The notes under the pieces are model-generated. The model worked only from the letters and a program-made list of their open reading frames with translations. It was not told where the DNA came from and made no database searches. Of a stretch of DNA of 39,999 nucleotides, positions 1-9,063 are shown one piece after another; position 1 is the first letter of the stretch, and each line of letters starts with the position of its first letter. The stretch spans positions 1 through 39,999 of the forward strand of contig JACRHA010000035.1 in the NCBI GenBank assembly GCA_016234185.1, written 5' to 3'. The position numbers and the translations under genes were made by a program. Source of the DNA: Nitrospirota bacterium (GTDB lineage Bacteria; Nitrospirota; Nitrospiria; JACRHA01).

Positions 1-327
1 CCAGCTATACTCCCTTGTTGTACCACCAGGAAGGACAATCTGCACGTAAAAGCTCTGATTCCCCACGTAACTAAAAACATGCGAGAAGAGAAACCTCTTA
101 TTGTTGATAGGGCCGCTTGAGGCAACTAAACTGCCATTCACATAGTAATACATGGAATCGATCGGTTCATTTAGTACATCTACATAGTTATAGATCTCCT
201 GATTTAGGGCTGCCCTGTCCGCATGGATGGCGTAGGTGGTAGAATATCCCTCCTTTGGAAACTCTATAAAAAAGGCAAAAGACAAGCATAAGATTAAAAG
301 CAACTTACTTCTTTGTATATATCTCAT
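1..327 (-). CDS. Secreted protein of unknown function, 3'-truncated by window edge (not in ORF track)
   Basis: Open minus-strand frame from ATG at 327 to position 1, reading MRYIQRSKLLLILCLSFAFFIEFPKEGYSTTYAIHADRAALNQEIYNYVDVLNEPIDSMYYYVNGSLVASSG...; signal-peptide-like N-terminus; AGGAGG RBS just upstream. Confidence 0.7.
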   Translation of the reverse strand, partial: MRYIQRSKLLLILCLSFAFFIEFPKEGYSTTYAIHADRAALNQEIYNYVDVLNEPIDSMYYYVNGSLVASSGPINNKRFLFSHVFSYVGNQSFYVQIVLPGGTTREYSW

Positions 328-667
328 ATCTGAACCTCCTTTTAGATCTTAAGTCTCAAGTTGACAGAAACTGACAGCATAAATCCTATTTTTTATTTCA
401 ACTCTTGTAAACATCGCCTTATATCTATCACCTCCTTTCAGTATAGATAAGCAAAACAGATTTTTTATTTCATATTTCCTTGCTCCTCTGCTATTACTTT
501 TTGTAAAGTGAACCCCTTCCCCATGTGAATGTCTAGGTAATCGGAGTCCCTTTCCCCCGCTGGCAGGGGAGAGGGCCTTTACGAATAAAAGCAAACTTTG
601 TGCCAAGAGAAGCTAATGCTAACAGTTTGATTTATAAGCTATATTCCATGATTATAAAAATAGACTC

Positions 668-857
668 GGCTGGAAAATTGTCCCTATCATGGATATATCT
701 TCAAGGAATTACTTTGAATTTTAACGAAATGGAAGATTTGGCTAATTTATTGCCCTAAAGGACAACAAATTGACCGTTTTGCGAAGCGGAATTATGGGGT
801 CTGCCGGGATTTCTTACCCGGATCTACATCCCGACCTTTTCCCTGTATTCGTCCATG
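668..857. repeat. Left copy of ~180-bp direct repeat
   Basis: Near-identical to 4086-4262, e.g. 'atggatatatcttcaaggaattactttgaatttta' and 'cccggatctacatcccgaccttttccctgtattcgtccat' in both. Confidence 0.9.
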
Positions 858-972
858 ACCTCAAATATTGTTGCAAGAATCGTGTCTCGTAATGACAGAT
901 AGGTCTTTTTCAACAGCCTGTCAAGTGCTGACCAATATTTCTACTCTAGAAGGAAGCAATCTGTATGATCTC

Positions 973-1008
973 TATTTAGTATGAAGAATGGCTACAGTTT
1001 GAATCTTT
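973..1008 (-). pseudogene. 3'-end fossil of a small secreted paralogue
   Basis: Minus strand reads KIQTVAILHTK*, matching the C-terminus KNQTVAILPAK* of the 1949-2380 gene; flanking nucleotides also similar (gatctctattta...aagaatggctacagtttga). Confidence 0.7.
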
Positions 1009-1041
1009 ATCATCTCGCTAATGGGGCCCATATTTCCCTAC

Positions 1042-1407
1042 CTATTGTGAGCCGTATTTGCTATCCTTCACCTCAATAGTTTCTTCCCGCACAAGCCATC
1101 CGTAGTAAACCTTCACAACGTAAGTTCCTTGCGCAACCCCTTCAATCACCTTAGAAAACCTCCTGCTCACCCGAGCCGGATCCTCGTGGCCGTTATGTGC
1201 GACAGTTTCAATTGTTACGATGATGCTGTTCTTACCCACCTCAACAAATGAAATCACCTGAGTACCGCTGCCTACCACCATCACACTTCCGGAAATCGTA
1301 ACGGTTGAATCCTTTACATCTATAGTCACAAAGGTTTGAGCAGTCGCCGGCCCCCCAAAAAGAAGGGCCGACGCCAGAATAATTAAATAAACAATTTTTA
1401 TCTTCAT
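1042..1407 (-). CDS. Small secreted Ig-like/beta-sandwich protein, paralogue 1
   Basis: Signal peptide MKIKIVYLIILASALLFGGPATAQ; C-terminal pattern 'G(V/L)..G.Y.VKVYY' shared with next two ORFs. Confidence 0.7.
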   Translation of the reverse strand: MKIKIVYLIILASALLFGGPATAQTFVTIDVKDSTVTISGSVMVVGSGTQVISFVEVGKNSIIVTIETVAHNGHEDPARVSRRFSKVIEGVAQGTYVVKVYYGWLVREETIEVKDSKYGSQ

Positions 1408-1417
1408 GTTTATATCC

Positions 1418-1477
1418 TACGGTTGTTGAAGGGCTTTATAGACATCAATCAGCCCGTACCCAGTCTCGTTATCCTTG
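1418..1477 (-). pseudogene. Fossil of subtilase 3' end
   Basis: Minus strand reads KDNETGYGLIDVYKALQQP*, near-identical to the intact subtilase C-terminus DIETGYGLIDVLKALQQ*. Confidence 0.85.
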
Positions 1478-1495
1478 CTCCTCCTATATAATTCT

Positions 1496-1903
1496 TTATT
1501 TCGTTGGTAATATAGCAACAGATTGTTCCTTTATTGTTCTTCCAAAATAAATCACTTTTACTGAATAGACCCCTGGAGAAAGCCCGGAGATCGTTTGAGA
1601 GAATCGTTGCGGCTCTGGAGATTGCGTACACCCACCACCTATCCTGAACGTCGTTAATAGGATGGTAATTAGGCTGTCTCCCCTCTCTACCTGGGCTGAC
1701 AGTTTATTGCATGGATTTGGGGTAGGCACCGTCCCAAACACTCTTATGAATGAATCGCCTGCCTGAACCCCTACCCAGTCTGCATCGTCTATCCCTGGTC
1801 TAAAAGGCTCAATAGTCTGCCCTTCAGCAAAAGAGATAAGGATGGTGATCGACAATATGACAAGGAACCTATTTATTTTACTACAATTGAGCCTTATAGA
1901 CAT
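1496..1903 (-). CDS. Small secreted Ig-like protein, paralogue 2
   Basis: MSIRLNCSKINRFLVILSITILISFAEGQTIEPFRPGIDDADWVGVQ...; mature N-terminus GQTIEPFRPGIDDA shared with paralogue 3. Start placed at internal ATG homologous to paralogue 3 (ORF track start 1939). Confidence 0.75.
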   Translation of the reverse strand: MSIRLNCSKINRFLVILSITILISFAEGQTIEPFRPGIDDADWVGVQAGDSFIRVFGTVPTPNPCNKLSAQVERGDSLITILLTTFRIGGGCTQSPEPQRFSQTISGLSPGVYSVKVIYFGRTIKEQSVAILPTK

Positions 1904-1916
1904 CGATCGATCTAAT
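1881..1916 (-). pseudogene. Short fossil of subtilase 3' end overlapping start of paralogue 2
   Basis: Alternate frame reads SIDVYKAQL*, comparable to LIDVYKALQQ*; short, so weaker than the 1418-1477 copy. Confidence 0.55.
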
Positions 1917-1948
1917 TGTTGCTTATAGGAAGCAATCATACATGATCT

Positions 1949-2380
1949 CTATTTAGCCGGAAGAATGGCTACAGTTTGATTCTTAATCAGCCTTTCTTGA
2001 CCTAATACGGTATAGTAAACCATGACTGTGTATACCCCGGGAGGGGCTGGGATCAGGTGAAAAAAACGTCTAAAAGCTGGCATCATAATCGTCTTGCCAC
2101 TGGATGGTTTTTCAACTGCTTGTGCTCTGATCGTGATCATGCTACCAGCCTGCTCTGCATGAGATATAATAATATAATGTCGATCTGGGGTGGGCAAAGA
2201 CCCAAAGACCTTAATCGATGAGTCGGCCACCTGAATCTCTACCCACTTTGCATCATCAATTCCAGGTCTAAAAGGTTCAATGGTCTGTCCCTTACAAAAA
2301 GCGGGGTAAGCAAGGAACGACCAGAATAGAATGATCGTTCCTGTGTATTTTATTCTATTGCTGAAGGGCCTTAAGGACAT
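1949..2380 (-). CDS. Small secreted Ig-like protein, paralogue 3, start overlapping subtilase 3' end
   Basis: MSLRPFSNRIKYTGTIILFWSFLAYPAFCKGQTIEPFRPGIDDAKWVEIQ...; first codons overlap subtilase codons DVLKALQQ* in another frame. Confidence 0.75.
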   Translation of the reverse strand: MSLRPFSNRIKYTGTIILFWSFLAYPAFCKGQTIEPFRPGIDDAKWVEIQVADSSIKVFGSLPTPDRHYIIISHAEQAGSMITIRAQAVEKPSSGKTIMMPAFRRFFHLIPAPPGVYTVMVYYTVLGQERLIKNQTVAILPAK

Positions 2381-3965
2381 CAATCAACCCATACCCTGTT
2401 TCGATATCAAACCCAGCCGGGGAGATATCGAAGGCTGTGCTTTTTATTATATCTTCTACCTGGGTCGCAGTGCGTGTCAAGTTTTTTGAAATGATCAAGC
2501 CAGCAAGACCTGCAACATGAGGCGTAGCAGCAGAAGTCCCATCAAAATTCTTGCAATAGTCATTACCAGCCCAATAGTAACCGCCTGCTGCTGAACTACA
2601 GCCTCCGCTGCCAAGGTTATCTGTGGTATAGATATACACACCAGGCGCTACTACATCCAGCTCGGGCCCGTAGTTGCTCCCCCACCAGTATTCCCCATCC
2701 AATCCGCTACAAGCGGTCTTTGTCTTACGTCCGCCACATGGATTGGTAGCACCTACGGCAATGACCTGCGAATTTCTTGCAGGATGAAGGACCCCAAGAA
2801 CATTGCCATTGCCTGAGCCTGCTACTAAGACAGAACCCTTACCCCCTCTTCCCTGGGTTCTGGCACGATTAATGGCAGCGTCTTCAGCAGCAGACGCTGT
2901 GGATCCTCCATAACTCATATTCAACACTGAAGCTCCATGCTGCCAAGCCCAATCTGTTCCAGCAGCAAGCCAACTTGAACCAGTTACGACATCGCAATAC
3001 CCATCATTATCACCATAGCAAGGATCATACATCACTCTGACAGGCATAATCTTGCAATACCAACAAACACCTGAGACTCCTGTACTATTATTTGTCCTGG
3101 CTGCTGCAATCCCAGCTACGGCTGTTCCATGCCAGTCCCACCAGTTTGCCCACCCACCTAGTTGGCCAGAGGTGGCATCATAACCTCCGACAAGGTTATC
3201 TTTGAGATCCCACTGATTTAGATCAACTCCCATATCCAGAATAGCAATAATAACACTTGTCGAACCACGATTTATATCCCATCCCTCAGGAGCATTGATA
3301 TCCGCCCGCCAGCTTACATTGTAGTCCAGATTCCATTGGCTCGGAAAGTATGGATCATTAGGGACGGTTCTGAGAGGTTTTAATACTTTCACAAAATTAG
3401 GCTCTGCAAATTCTACGAGGCCAGATTCCGAGTAGAGATTCGCCACTGCAAGGGCCCGATCGGGATCTCCATCATCGGCAGTTATTATTTCTGTATCGCT
3501 AAAAGGTATAAGGCCTTTATGTGTCATTCGATTCTCCTGGTTTAACTTCTCGATTAAATCACTTTGCGTTGATTCTTTAAATTCGACTAAAATCTCGTCT
3601 GTAAGAATAATCAATCCGTTTCCATAAGTAAAGACAGGACTTACGAACTTGATTTCAGGCCGCCGCTTAAGGTCCTGTAGTAGACTCAATACATTTCCTT
3701 GTAAAAGACCAGGATTCAGGTTAATCAGAAGAAAGTCCGGTGCCGTAAGAGGTTGGCGGACCGAATTTATCTCCCCCCTCTCCCGTTTGATAAATGGTAT
3801 CTCTCTATCTGCCATTCCTTCCTGAAAATGAATCGCAACATGAGAGGTCGAGACCTTTAACTCCTGCCTTTCTCCTCCATAATAGAAAAAGAAGGGCTCT
3901 TGAGCTAAGACAGAATTATTTGCAAATAATAGAACCAATAGAAAGAGAAACATAAATCTTTTCAT
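2355..3965 (-). CDS. S8 family serine peptidase (subtilase) with signal peptide and fervidolysin-like prodomain
   Basis: Catalytic triad contexts AILDMGVDL (Asp), WDWHGTAVAGIAAA (His), FDGTSAATPHVAGLAGLI (Ser); RBS aaggagg upstream of ATG at 3965. Confidence 0.93.
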   Translation of the reverse strand: MKRFMFLFLLVLLFANNSVLAQEPFFFYYGGERQELKVSTSHVAIHFQEGMADREIPFIKRERGEINSVRQPLTAPDFLLINLNPGLLQGNVLSLLQDLKRRPEIKFVSPVFTYGNGLIILTDEILVEFKESTQSDLIEKLNQENRMTHKGLIPFSDTEIITADDGDPDRALAVANLYSESGLVEFAEPNFVKVLKPLRTVPNDPYFPSQWNLDYNVSWRADINAPEGWDINRGSTSVIIAILDMGVDLNQWDLKDNLVGGYDATSGQLGGWANWWDWHGTAVAGIAAARTNNSTGVSGVCWYCKIMPVRVMYDPCYGDNDGYCDVVTGSSWLAAGTDWAWQHGASVLNMSYGGSTASAAEDAAINRARTQGRGGKGSVLVAGSGNGNVLGVLHPARNSQVIAVGATNPCGGRKTKTACSGLDGEYWWGSNYGPELDVVAPGVYIYTTDNLGSGGCSSAAGGYYWAGNDYCKNFDGTSAATPHVAGLAGLIISKNLTRTATQVEDIIKSTAFDISPAGFDIETGYGLIDVLKALQQ

Positions 3966-4085
3966 AGTTATCCTCCTTATGACTAAGTACACAGACCATT
4001 ATATAAAGCAAACAGGATGCCAGGAGGGGCTATCTTTTAACTTCTTGATTTTACTGGGGGTAGATTAAACAATTACAATGGAAGA

Positions 4086-4262
4086 GGCTAGAAAATTAAC
4101 CCTGTAATGGATATATCTTCAAGGAATTACTTTGAATTTTAATGAAACGGAAGATCTGGCTAATTTTTTGTCCTAAAGGACAATAAATTGACCGTTTTGC
4201 AAAGCAGAATTAGGGGGTCTACCCGGATCTACATCCCGACCTTTTCCCTGTATTCGTCCATA
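4086..4262. repeat. Right copy of ~180-bp direct repeat
   Basis: Matches 668-857; its end includes the last ~10 codons of the 4229-4633 ORF. Confidence 0.9.
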
Positions 4263-4633
4263 ATTTTTCCGTTTATCTCCCTTGAGCCTTTCTCCCTTGC
4301 ATAATCCTCTATCCCTTTCCTTGCCATTTGCCTTGCAAAGGAGGGCACATTTAAAATCCTCTTTTCTGCCTCCTCTGTCCAGATGGGGCCAACTGATTTC
4401 ACATCCTCTTTCAGGGAATCCCTTGTCAGCTCAAGGGGCTGGGCAGGCCCGGACCTCCCGCCTATCTGAATTCCTAAGGCATGGACAAGCTGTGTCTCCC
4501 CGGAGTTTGTCACCATTGCAAAGGAACTGCTGCATTTTTTGCATGAGAAGACAAGACCTAGCCTCTGATCAGCCACCTTCTCCTGGTCCTCATAATCCAT
4601 AAAATCGTTGCATTTCATGCATATAAACTTCAT
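4229..4633 (-). CDS. Zinc-ribbon protein with C-terminal PCP_red-like domain
   Basis: N-terminal CxxC pairs (ICMKC, SCKKC); C-terminus WTEEAEKRILNVPSFARQMARKGIEDYAREKGSREI resembles the small C-terminal domain of light-independent protochlorophyllide reductase subunit B. Confidence 0.75.
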   Translation of the reverse strand: MKFICMKCNDFMDYEDQEKVADQRLGLVFSCKKCSSSFAMVTNSGETQLVHALGIQIGGRSGPAQPLELTRDSLKEDVKSVGPIWTEEAEKRILNVPSFARQMARKGIEDYAREKGSREINGKIMDEYREKVGM

Positions 4634-5601
4634 TGACGTGTCTCCTTATTAAGAAATTGGTCAATAATCTTATCGGCTATTGAAATAAAGGATAATGATG
4701 CAGACGCATCAGGAAATTCAATAATAAATGGCAATCCCCTGTCAGCGGATCTGGACATCCTCGAATCGAAGGGGATCTCACCTATAACAGGTATGCCCAT
4801 GGTTCGACCAAGCTCACCACTGGTCTCCTTTGTAGACCCTTCTGGTTCGACCAAGCTCACCACAGGACTAAACAGCCCCGATTTATGCCCGCATTCAGGA
4901 CATATAAAGGATTTCATATTCTCAATCAGGCCAACGATCGGTATCTTAAGCTCTTTAACGGCGAAGGTGACAGATTTTCTTACAATATACTGTGACACCT
5001 CTGTCGGGATGGTTACCATGATGGCCCCATCCAGATCTGGAATAAGATTGGCAATAATAGGAGGTTTGTCACTTGATGCCGGAGGCATATCTATCAGGAG
5101 CAGGTCAAGATCGCCCCATACGACATCTGCCAGGAGCTCCCTGATCACCCCCATCTCCAATGCCCCTCTCCAGACTGCAGAGTCCTGCCATGTCCCCTTC
5201 CATGCTACCGGTGTGTCAGCACCTGCCAGCATCAGGTCCATGGAGGCGACTTTTATGCCAAGGTGGGAGACAGCAGGCATCGCCCCTTCAGGGGTGATAT
5301 TAATAGTTCTTCCGCCTACCCCGAGCATCTTGGGTATGGAAGGTCCGCTGATATCTGCATCCAGGATCCCGACCTTAAATCCCTTCTTTGCAAAGGCAAG
5401 CGCCAGGTTTATTGTCACCGAAGACTTACCAACGCCTCCCTTGCCGGACATCACGGCCATTTTGTGAGAGATCCGGCTGAGCCTTTTTCTGACCCTCTCT
5501 ATCTGATCGCCTACCTGGCCCAGGATATCCGTTACAGAAGCAGGGGCCGCCCCCCCGGACTCTAAATCCTTCACTATCTTGGAGATAACATCTTCATCCA
5601 T
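4630..5601 (-). CDS. mrp: Mrp/NBP35 family P-loop ATPase (Fe-S cluster carrier)
   Basis: MAVMSGKGGVGKSSVTINLALAFAKKGFKVGILDADISGPSIPKMLG; CPECG motif. Confidence 0.93.
   Translation of the reverse strand: MDEDVISKIVKDLESGGAAPASVTDILGQVGDQIERVRKRLSRISHKMAVMSGKGGVGKSSVTINLALAFAKKGFKVGILDADISGPSIPKMLGVGGRTINITPEGAMPAVSHLGIKVASMDLMLAGADTPVAWKGTWQDSAVWRGALEMGVIRELLADVVWGDLDLLLIDMPPASSDKPPIIANLIPDLDGAIMVTIPTEVSQYIVRKSVTFAVKELKIPIVGLIENMKSFICPECGHKSGLFSPVVSLVEPEGSTKETSGELGRTMGIPVIGEIPFDSRMSRSADRGLPFIIEFPDASASLSFISIADKIIDQFLNKETRQ
4801..4863. repeat. 20-bp perfect direct repeat (period 43 bp) inside mrp
   Basis: 'ggttcgaccaagctcaccac' at 4801-4820 and 4844-4863. Confidence 0.95.
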
Positions 5602-5808
5602 TTATATTACCTCTAGCACCTGATTATTTTTTTGAGCATACCTTTTTTTATATCATAGACCTGACTGGGTTGGCAATTAAACTATCAATGCCCGGAAAAT
5701 AATATGGTATACTTTATATATTAGCTATGTAAGTCTTGGTCCTGCTGTTGAAATTTGCTGGCAATAATTCTCTAACCTTTAAATAAAAGGATATCGATTT
5801 GATCTCAA

Positions 5809-6134
5809 TGGTAGACTATCCCGCATTAAAAATTGTTTTGGCCCTGATATCTTTTGTGGTCTTGGTATTTCTTGTTCAGAGGTTTGTGGCAGGCCGTATC
5901 CTTCGTATCTTCATCGGTCTCCTCCTAATATCGATTCTGGGGGCTGTTATTTACAGCCTCTTTATCGAAAAGAAAGAAGGTCCTTCGCCAGGTTCATTTG
6001 AAAGGGCAGTCGAACCCTACCTGCCAAGCCCTGCCCCGATCAACAGGGCCAGGGAACAGGTCAAGAAGCTCGAAGATAGTCAGAAAAAACAGGGGGAGAT
6101 GATCGATTCGGTCCAGGATTCTGAGGGGCATTAA
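5809..6134 (+). CDS. Small membrane protein, two hydrophobic helices plus charged tail
   Basis: Hydrophobic segments IVLALISFVVLVFLV and IFIGLLLISILGAVIYSLF; start uncertain. Confidence 0.55.
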
Positions 6135-6193
6135 AACTGCCAATATCTCCTTGAAACAGCAACTTACTTTAAGGTTGAACCCGAACAAAAGAA

Positions 6194-7462
6194 TTATATT
6201 TCACTATAATGCCTGGTCTGATTTTTTCCGCCCTTTTTTGCATGATATAATGCCTTATCTGCCAATTCTATTAGTTCTTCTTTTTCCCTGGTATCCATGG
6301 GGGTAGTTGCTATACCGAGGCTCAATGTTATGTATGATCTCTTTTCTCCGAACCCAAGCGCCATTTCCTCGACTGTCTTTCTTATCCTTTCCGCTGTAGT
6401 TATGGCCTGTTCCTTTCCGGTATTCACAAGGAGGACCAGGAACTCATCTCCCCCGTATCTTGCAATTATATCTATCTCTCTGGCTACCTGGGTCAGGATT
6501 ATAGCGACCTTCTTTAAGAGAAGATCCCCTCCAGGGTGTCCATGGGTATCATTTATATCCTTAAAATTATCTATATCGGCTATGATGAGCGATAGTGATT
6601 CACGGGACCTTGCTATCCTTTTGAACTCATCCCCCAGGCGGCCTTGGAAGCCTCTATAATTGAGTATTCCTGTAAGGCTATCGGTAATTGCCGAGGTCTC
6701 GAGCGCCCTATGAGACCTTTTAAGCTCGGAGATCATCTGGTTAAAGACATCCGCCATAAAACTAAACTCATCACATGATTTAATCTCGATCCTTGCATCA
6801 AGATCCCCTCTTTCTACCCTCTTCATGTTCAAGACAAAGGACCTGACCGGTTTTTCTATCAAGAAAAATATCATAAAAATGGCAAATAAGCTGACAATTA
6901 CGGCCGGGATCAGAAGGAGATAATGGGCAAGCCTAAGGATGTCCAATTTCTTTTCTGACCCTGATTCAAAAAGGCGAACGGTCTTATCAACCGAGGATAC
7001 ATAAGCAACAACATTATCATTATATCTGGATATCAGTGTCCTGGCTTCATCAGGGGTTTCTACATCAATGACCCTCTTAATCAAGGGGGAGATAACCTCT
7101 TCCCACTCCCTTATAATCATATTCAACTGGTTCAGGATCTTCTTGTTCTTCTCTCCAGGGAGCCCATATTTGGGGTTTCCATCCCTGAGGCCATAGAGTA
7201 CCTCCTTAACAAGACCCCTCTCCTCTTCTATCTCTTTTTTTAACATCGGTCTCTCTTTTTCAGAGGCAGTTTCCATCCTATCAAGAAGAAATCCGATCTT
7301 AAAAGAGCGCATCCTTACGCTTCCGGCGTAATTTATCTCTGCGGCATCCCCGGAGAGTCTCTTCGACGTATAAAGACCTATGATGACGACAATTAAGTGG
7401 ATGGCCAGCAAAAGGAGAATGACACCGCCAAATTTATACAGTATCTTTCCTTTAAGGCTCAT
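6194..7462 (-). CDS. Membrane sensor diguanylate cyclase (PilJ-like N-terminus, HAMP, GGDEF)
   Basis: NYAGSVRMRSFKIGFLLDRM; HAMP-like region; RYGGDEFLVLL preceded by REID (RxxD I-site). Confidence 0.9.
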   Translation of the reverse strand: MSLKGKILYKFGGVILLLLAIHLIVVIIGLYTSKRLSGDAAEINYAGSVRMRSFKIGFLLDRMETASEKERPMLKKEIEEERGLVKEVLYGLRDGNPKYGLPGEKNKKILNQLNMIIREWEEVISPLIKRVIDVETPDEARTLISRYNDNVVAYVSSVDKTVRLFESGSEKKLDILRLAHYLLLIPAVIVSLFAIFMIFFLIEKPVRSFVLNMKRVERGDLDARIEIKSCDEFSFMADVFNQMISELKRSHRALETSAITDSLTGILNYRGFQGRLGDEFKRIARSRESLSLIIADIDNFKDINDTHGHPGGDLLLKKVAIILTQVAREIDIIARYGGDEFLVLLVNTGKEQAITTAERIRKTVEEMALGFGEKRSYITLSLGIATTPMDTREKEELIELADKALYHAKKGGKNQTRHYSEI

Positions 7463-7658
7463 CCTGCATCCCTTTATTCATTCCTGCCTTGTACCATAAA
7501 TTCGTAATCATAATATTTTCTTATTATATTTATCGTCTATTTTTGCAAGAATCTCAAGCCCATCTGCCGGAATTCTCATATTATATTGGCATTTAAGCAT
7601 CTTATCCTTATTGGAAAAGGTAATTGGATGGCAGGCAATAGGGGACTTAAATAGCAAA

Positions 7659-7697
7659 GAAGGCTGAAGTAAGGAAGCCTAACCCCCTTCAGCCTTC
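7659..7697. terminator. Inverted repeat downstream of ChaN-like gene, possible terminator
   Basis: 11-bp perfect arms gaaggctgaag ... cttcagccttc. Confidence 0.4.
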
Positions 7698-7720
7698 AGT
7701 CTAAACCCCAAGGGGGGTCT

Positions 7721-8950
7721 CTACTGACTTAAGGTTGGCTTCATTGCTACCTCAGTATCGATCTCATTTCCGGAGCGTATGATTTTAACCTTGATCCGAT
7801 CTCCAGGTCGTTTCTGTTTAACAGCATAGGTAAGGTCAAAGGGCTCCTTTATCTCCTGGCCATCAAAGGATACTATGATATCCCCTGCCGTGATCCCGGC
7901 CTCATCTGCTGCGGATTTAGGGGAGACGCTGATAATCCGGACCCCGGCCTGAGATTGTTCAATCTGAACGCCGAGTGCAACCTTTTTGTCCTCAAGCTCC
8001 CGGTATTTTACCGCCCATATATAGTCGGCCAATAAAAGAGGGAGATCAGGGAGTTTAACATCCATCATCCTCTGCTCCGTCGGTGTATCTTTTGCGTGAG
8101 GGAGTACAATCTGGTATGGCACCGGAAGGCGCCTAAACACCCTTCTCGGGATGCCAAAGCCATAGTTCACATGAAAACCTCCGGCAAAGACAACTAACTT
8201 TTTATCTACCCCTCCGGGAGATTTAAGGTACCTTGCAACCGTCTCCGCCATCGTCTCATCCCATAGGAGCATAGTTTCGTAAAAAGTCTCAAAACCCGTC
8301 GTATCGTTACTATGTCCTTTGTAGATGGCCATAAGCGCCTTGCGATGGTGTGGATCGTCAGGGTCAACATCTGGCATCTCCTTTTGGTCTTCCGGCGAAA
8401 GCCCTTTAAACCCTTTTGTTTTTATCTTGGTTTCCATCTCCCTTGAGGCATTCAGTGCTATCAGAGGGATCTTATTTTCCCGGATAAACAAGAGGAGGGC
8501 CTTATAATACCCATCATCTATTCCCCAGTTTTCATACCAGATCTTTTGAAATTCTTTATCCTCCATCCCGCCTCCTATCCAGCGGTCTAAGTCGGCTTGA
8601 ACAGGCCTCCGGAACATCTCCATACCGACAGCCACCCTTCCCGGAAAGCGCTTCCAGAGCCCTTTTAATATGGCCAGCTGAATCTGGTGATCCGCCAGGC
8701 TATCGTGGGCCTCTCCCACATAGATTATCCGGGCCGTTGCCAGAATATCCAATAGCCTCTCTTCCGGGACCTCGATCCCGGTAGGAAGATGCACAATCTT
8801 CCCATCTTCGATTTCATCTATATCCTGGTATGGCGACGCGGGAGGTAATACAGAGGCCATGAGATTAGGATTATTCTGCAGGCAAGCGGAGAAGACAGGG
8901 GAGAACATAGCTACCAACATGAGCAATACAAAAATCAACATCCGTTTCAT
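7721..8950 (-). CDS. ChaN-like haem-binding lipoprotein family protein with C-terminal PDZ domain
   Basis: IIYVGEAHDSLADHQIQLAILKGLWKRFPGRVAVGMEMFRRPVQADLDRW; PDZ VRIISVSPKSAADEAGITAGDIIVSFDGQEI. Confidence 0.87.
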   Translation of the reverse strand: MKRMLIFVLLMLVAMFSPVFSACLQNNPNLMASVLPPASPYQDIDEIEDGKIVHLPTGIEVPEERLLDILATARIIYVGEAHDSLADHQIQLAILKGLWKRFPGRVAVGMEMFRRPVQADLDRWIGGGMEDKEFQKIWYENWGIDDGYYKALLLFIRENKIPLIALNASREMETKIKTKGFKGLSPEDQKEMPDVDPDDPHHRKALMAIYKGHSNDTTGFETFYETMLLWDETMAETVARYLKSPGGVDKKLVVFAGGFHVNYGFGIPRRVFRRLPVPYQIVLPHAKDTPTEQRMMDVKLPDLPLLLADYIWAVKYRELEDKKVALGVQIEQSQAGVRIISVSPKSAADEAGITAGDIIVSFDGQEIKEPFDLTYAVKQKRPGDRIKVKIIRSGNEIDTEVAMKPTLSQ

Positions 8951-9063
8951 TACGAGATTCTACATGTAATAAAATCAGGGTGTCAAACTGTCAAACCGAC
9001 TTTATTAGCCTTGACAAAAATTATAGGATTGGCTACTATTTTGAATCCTTTTTGGAGATCTTA

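Noticed and set aside
349-606. 85-aa minus-strand ORF in the track
   Set aside because: Protein is low-complexity, has no domain-like pattern, and crosses a hairpin-type intergenic repeat (ccctttcccccgctggcaggggagaggg); likely spurious.
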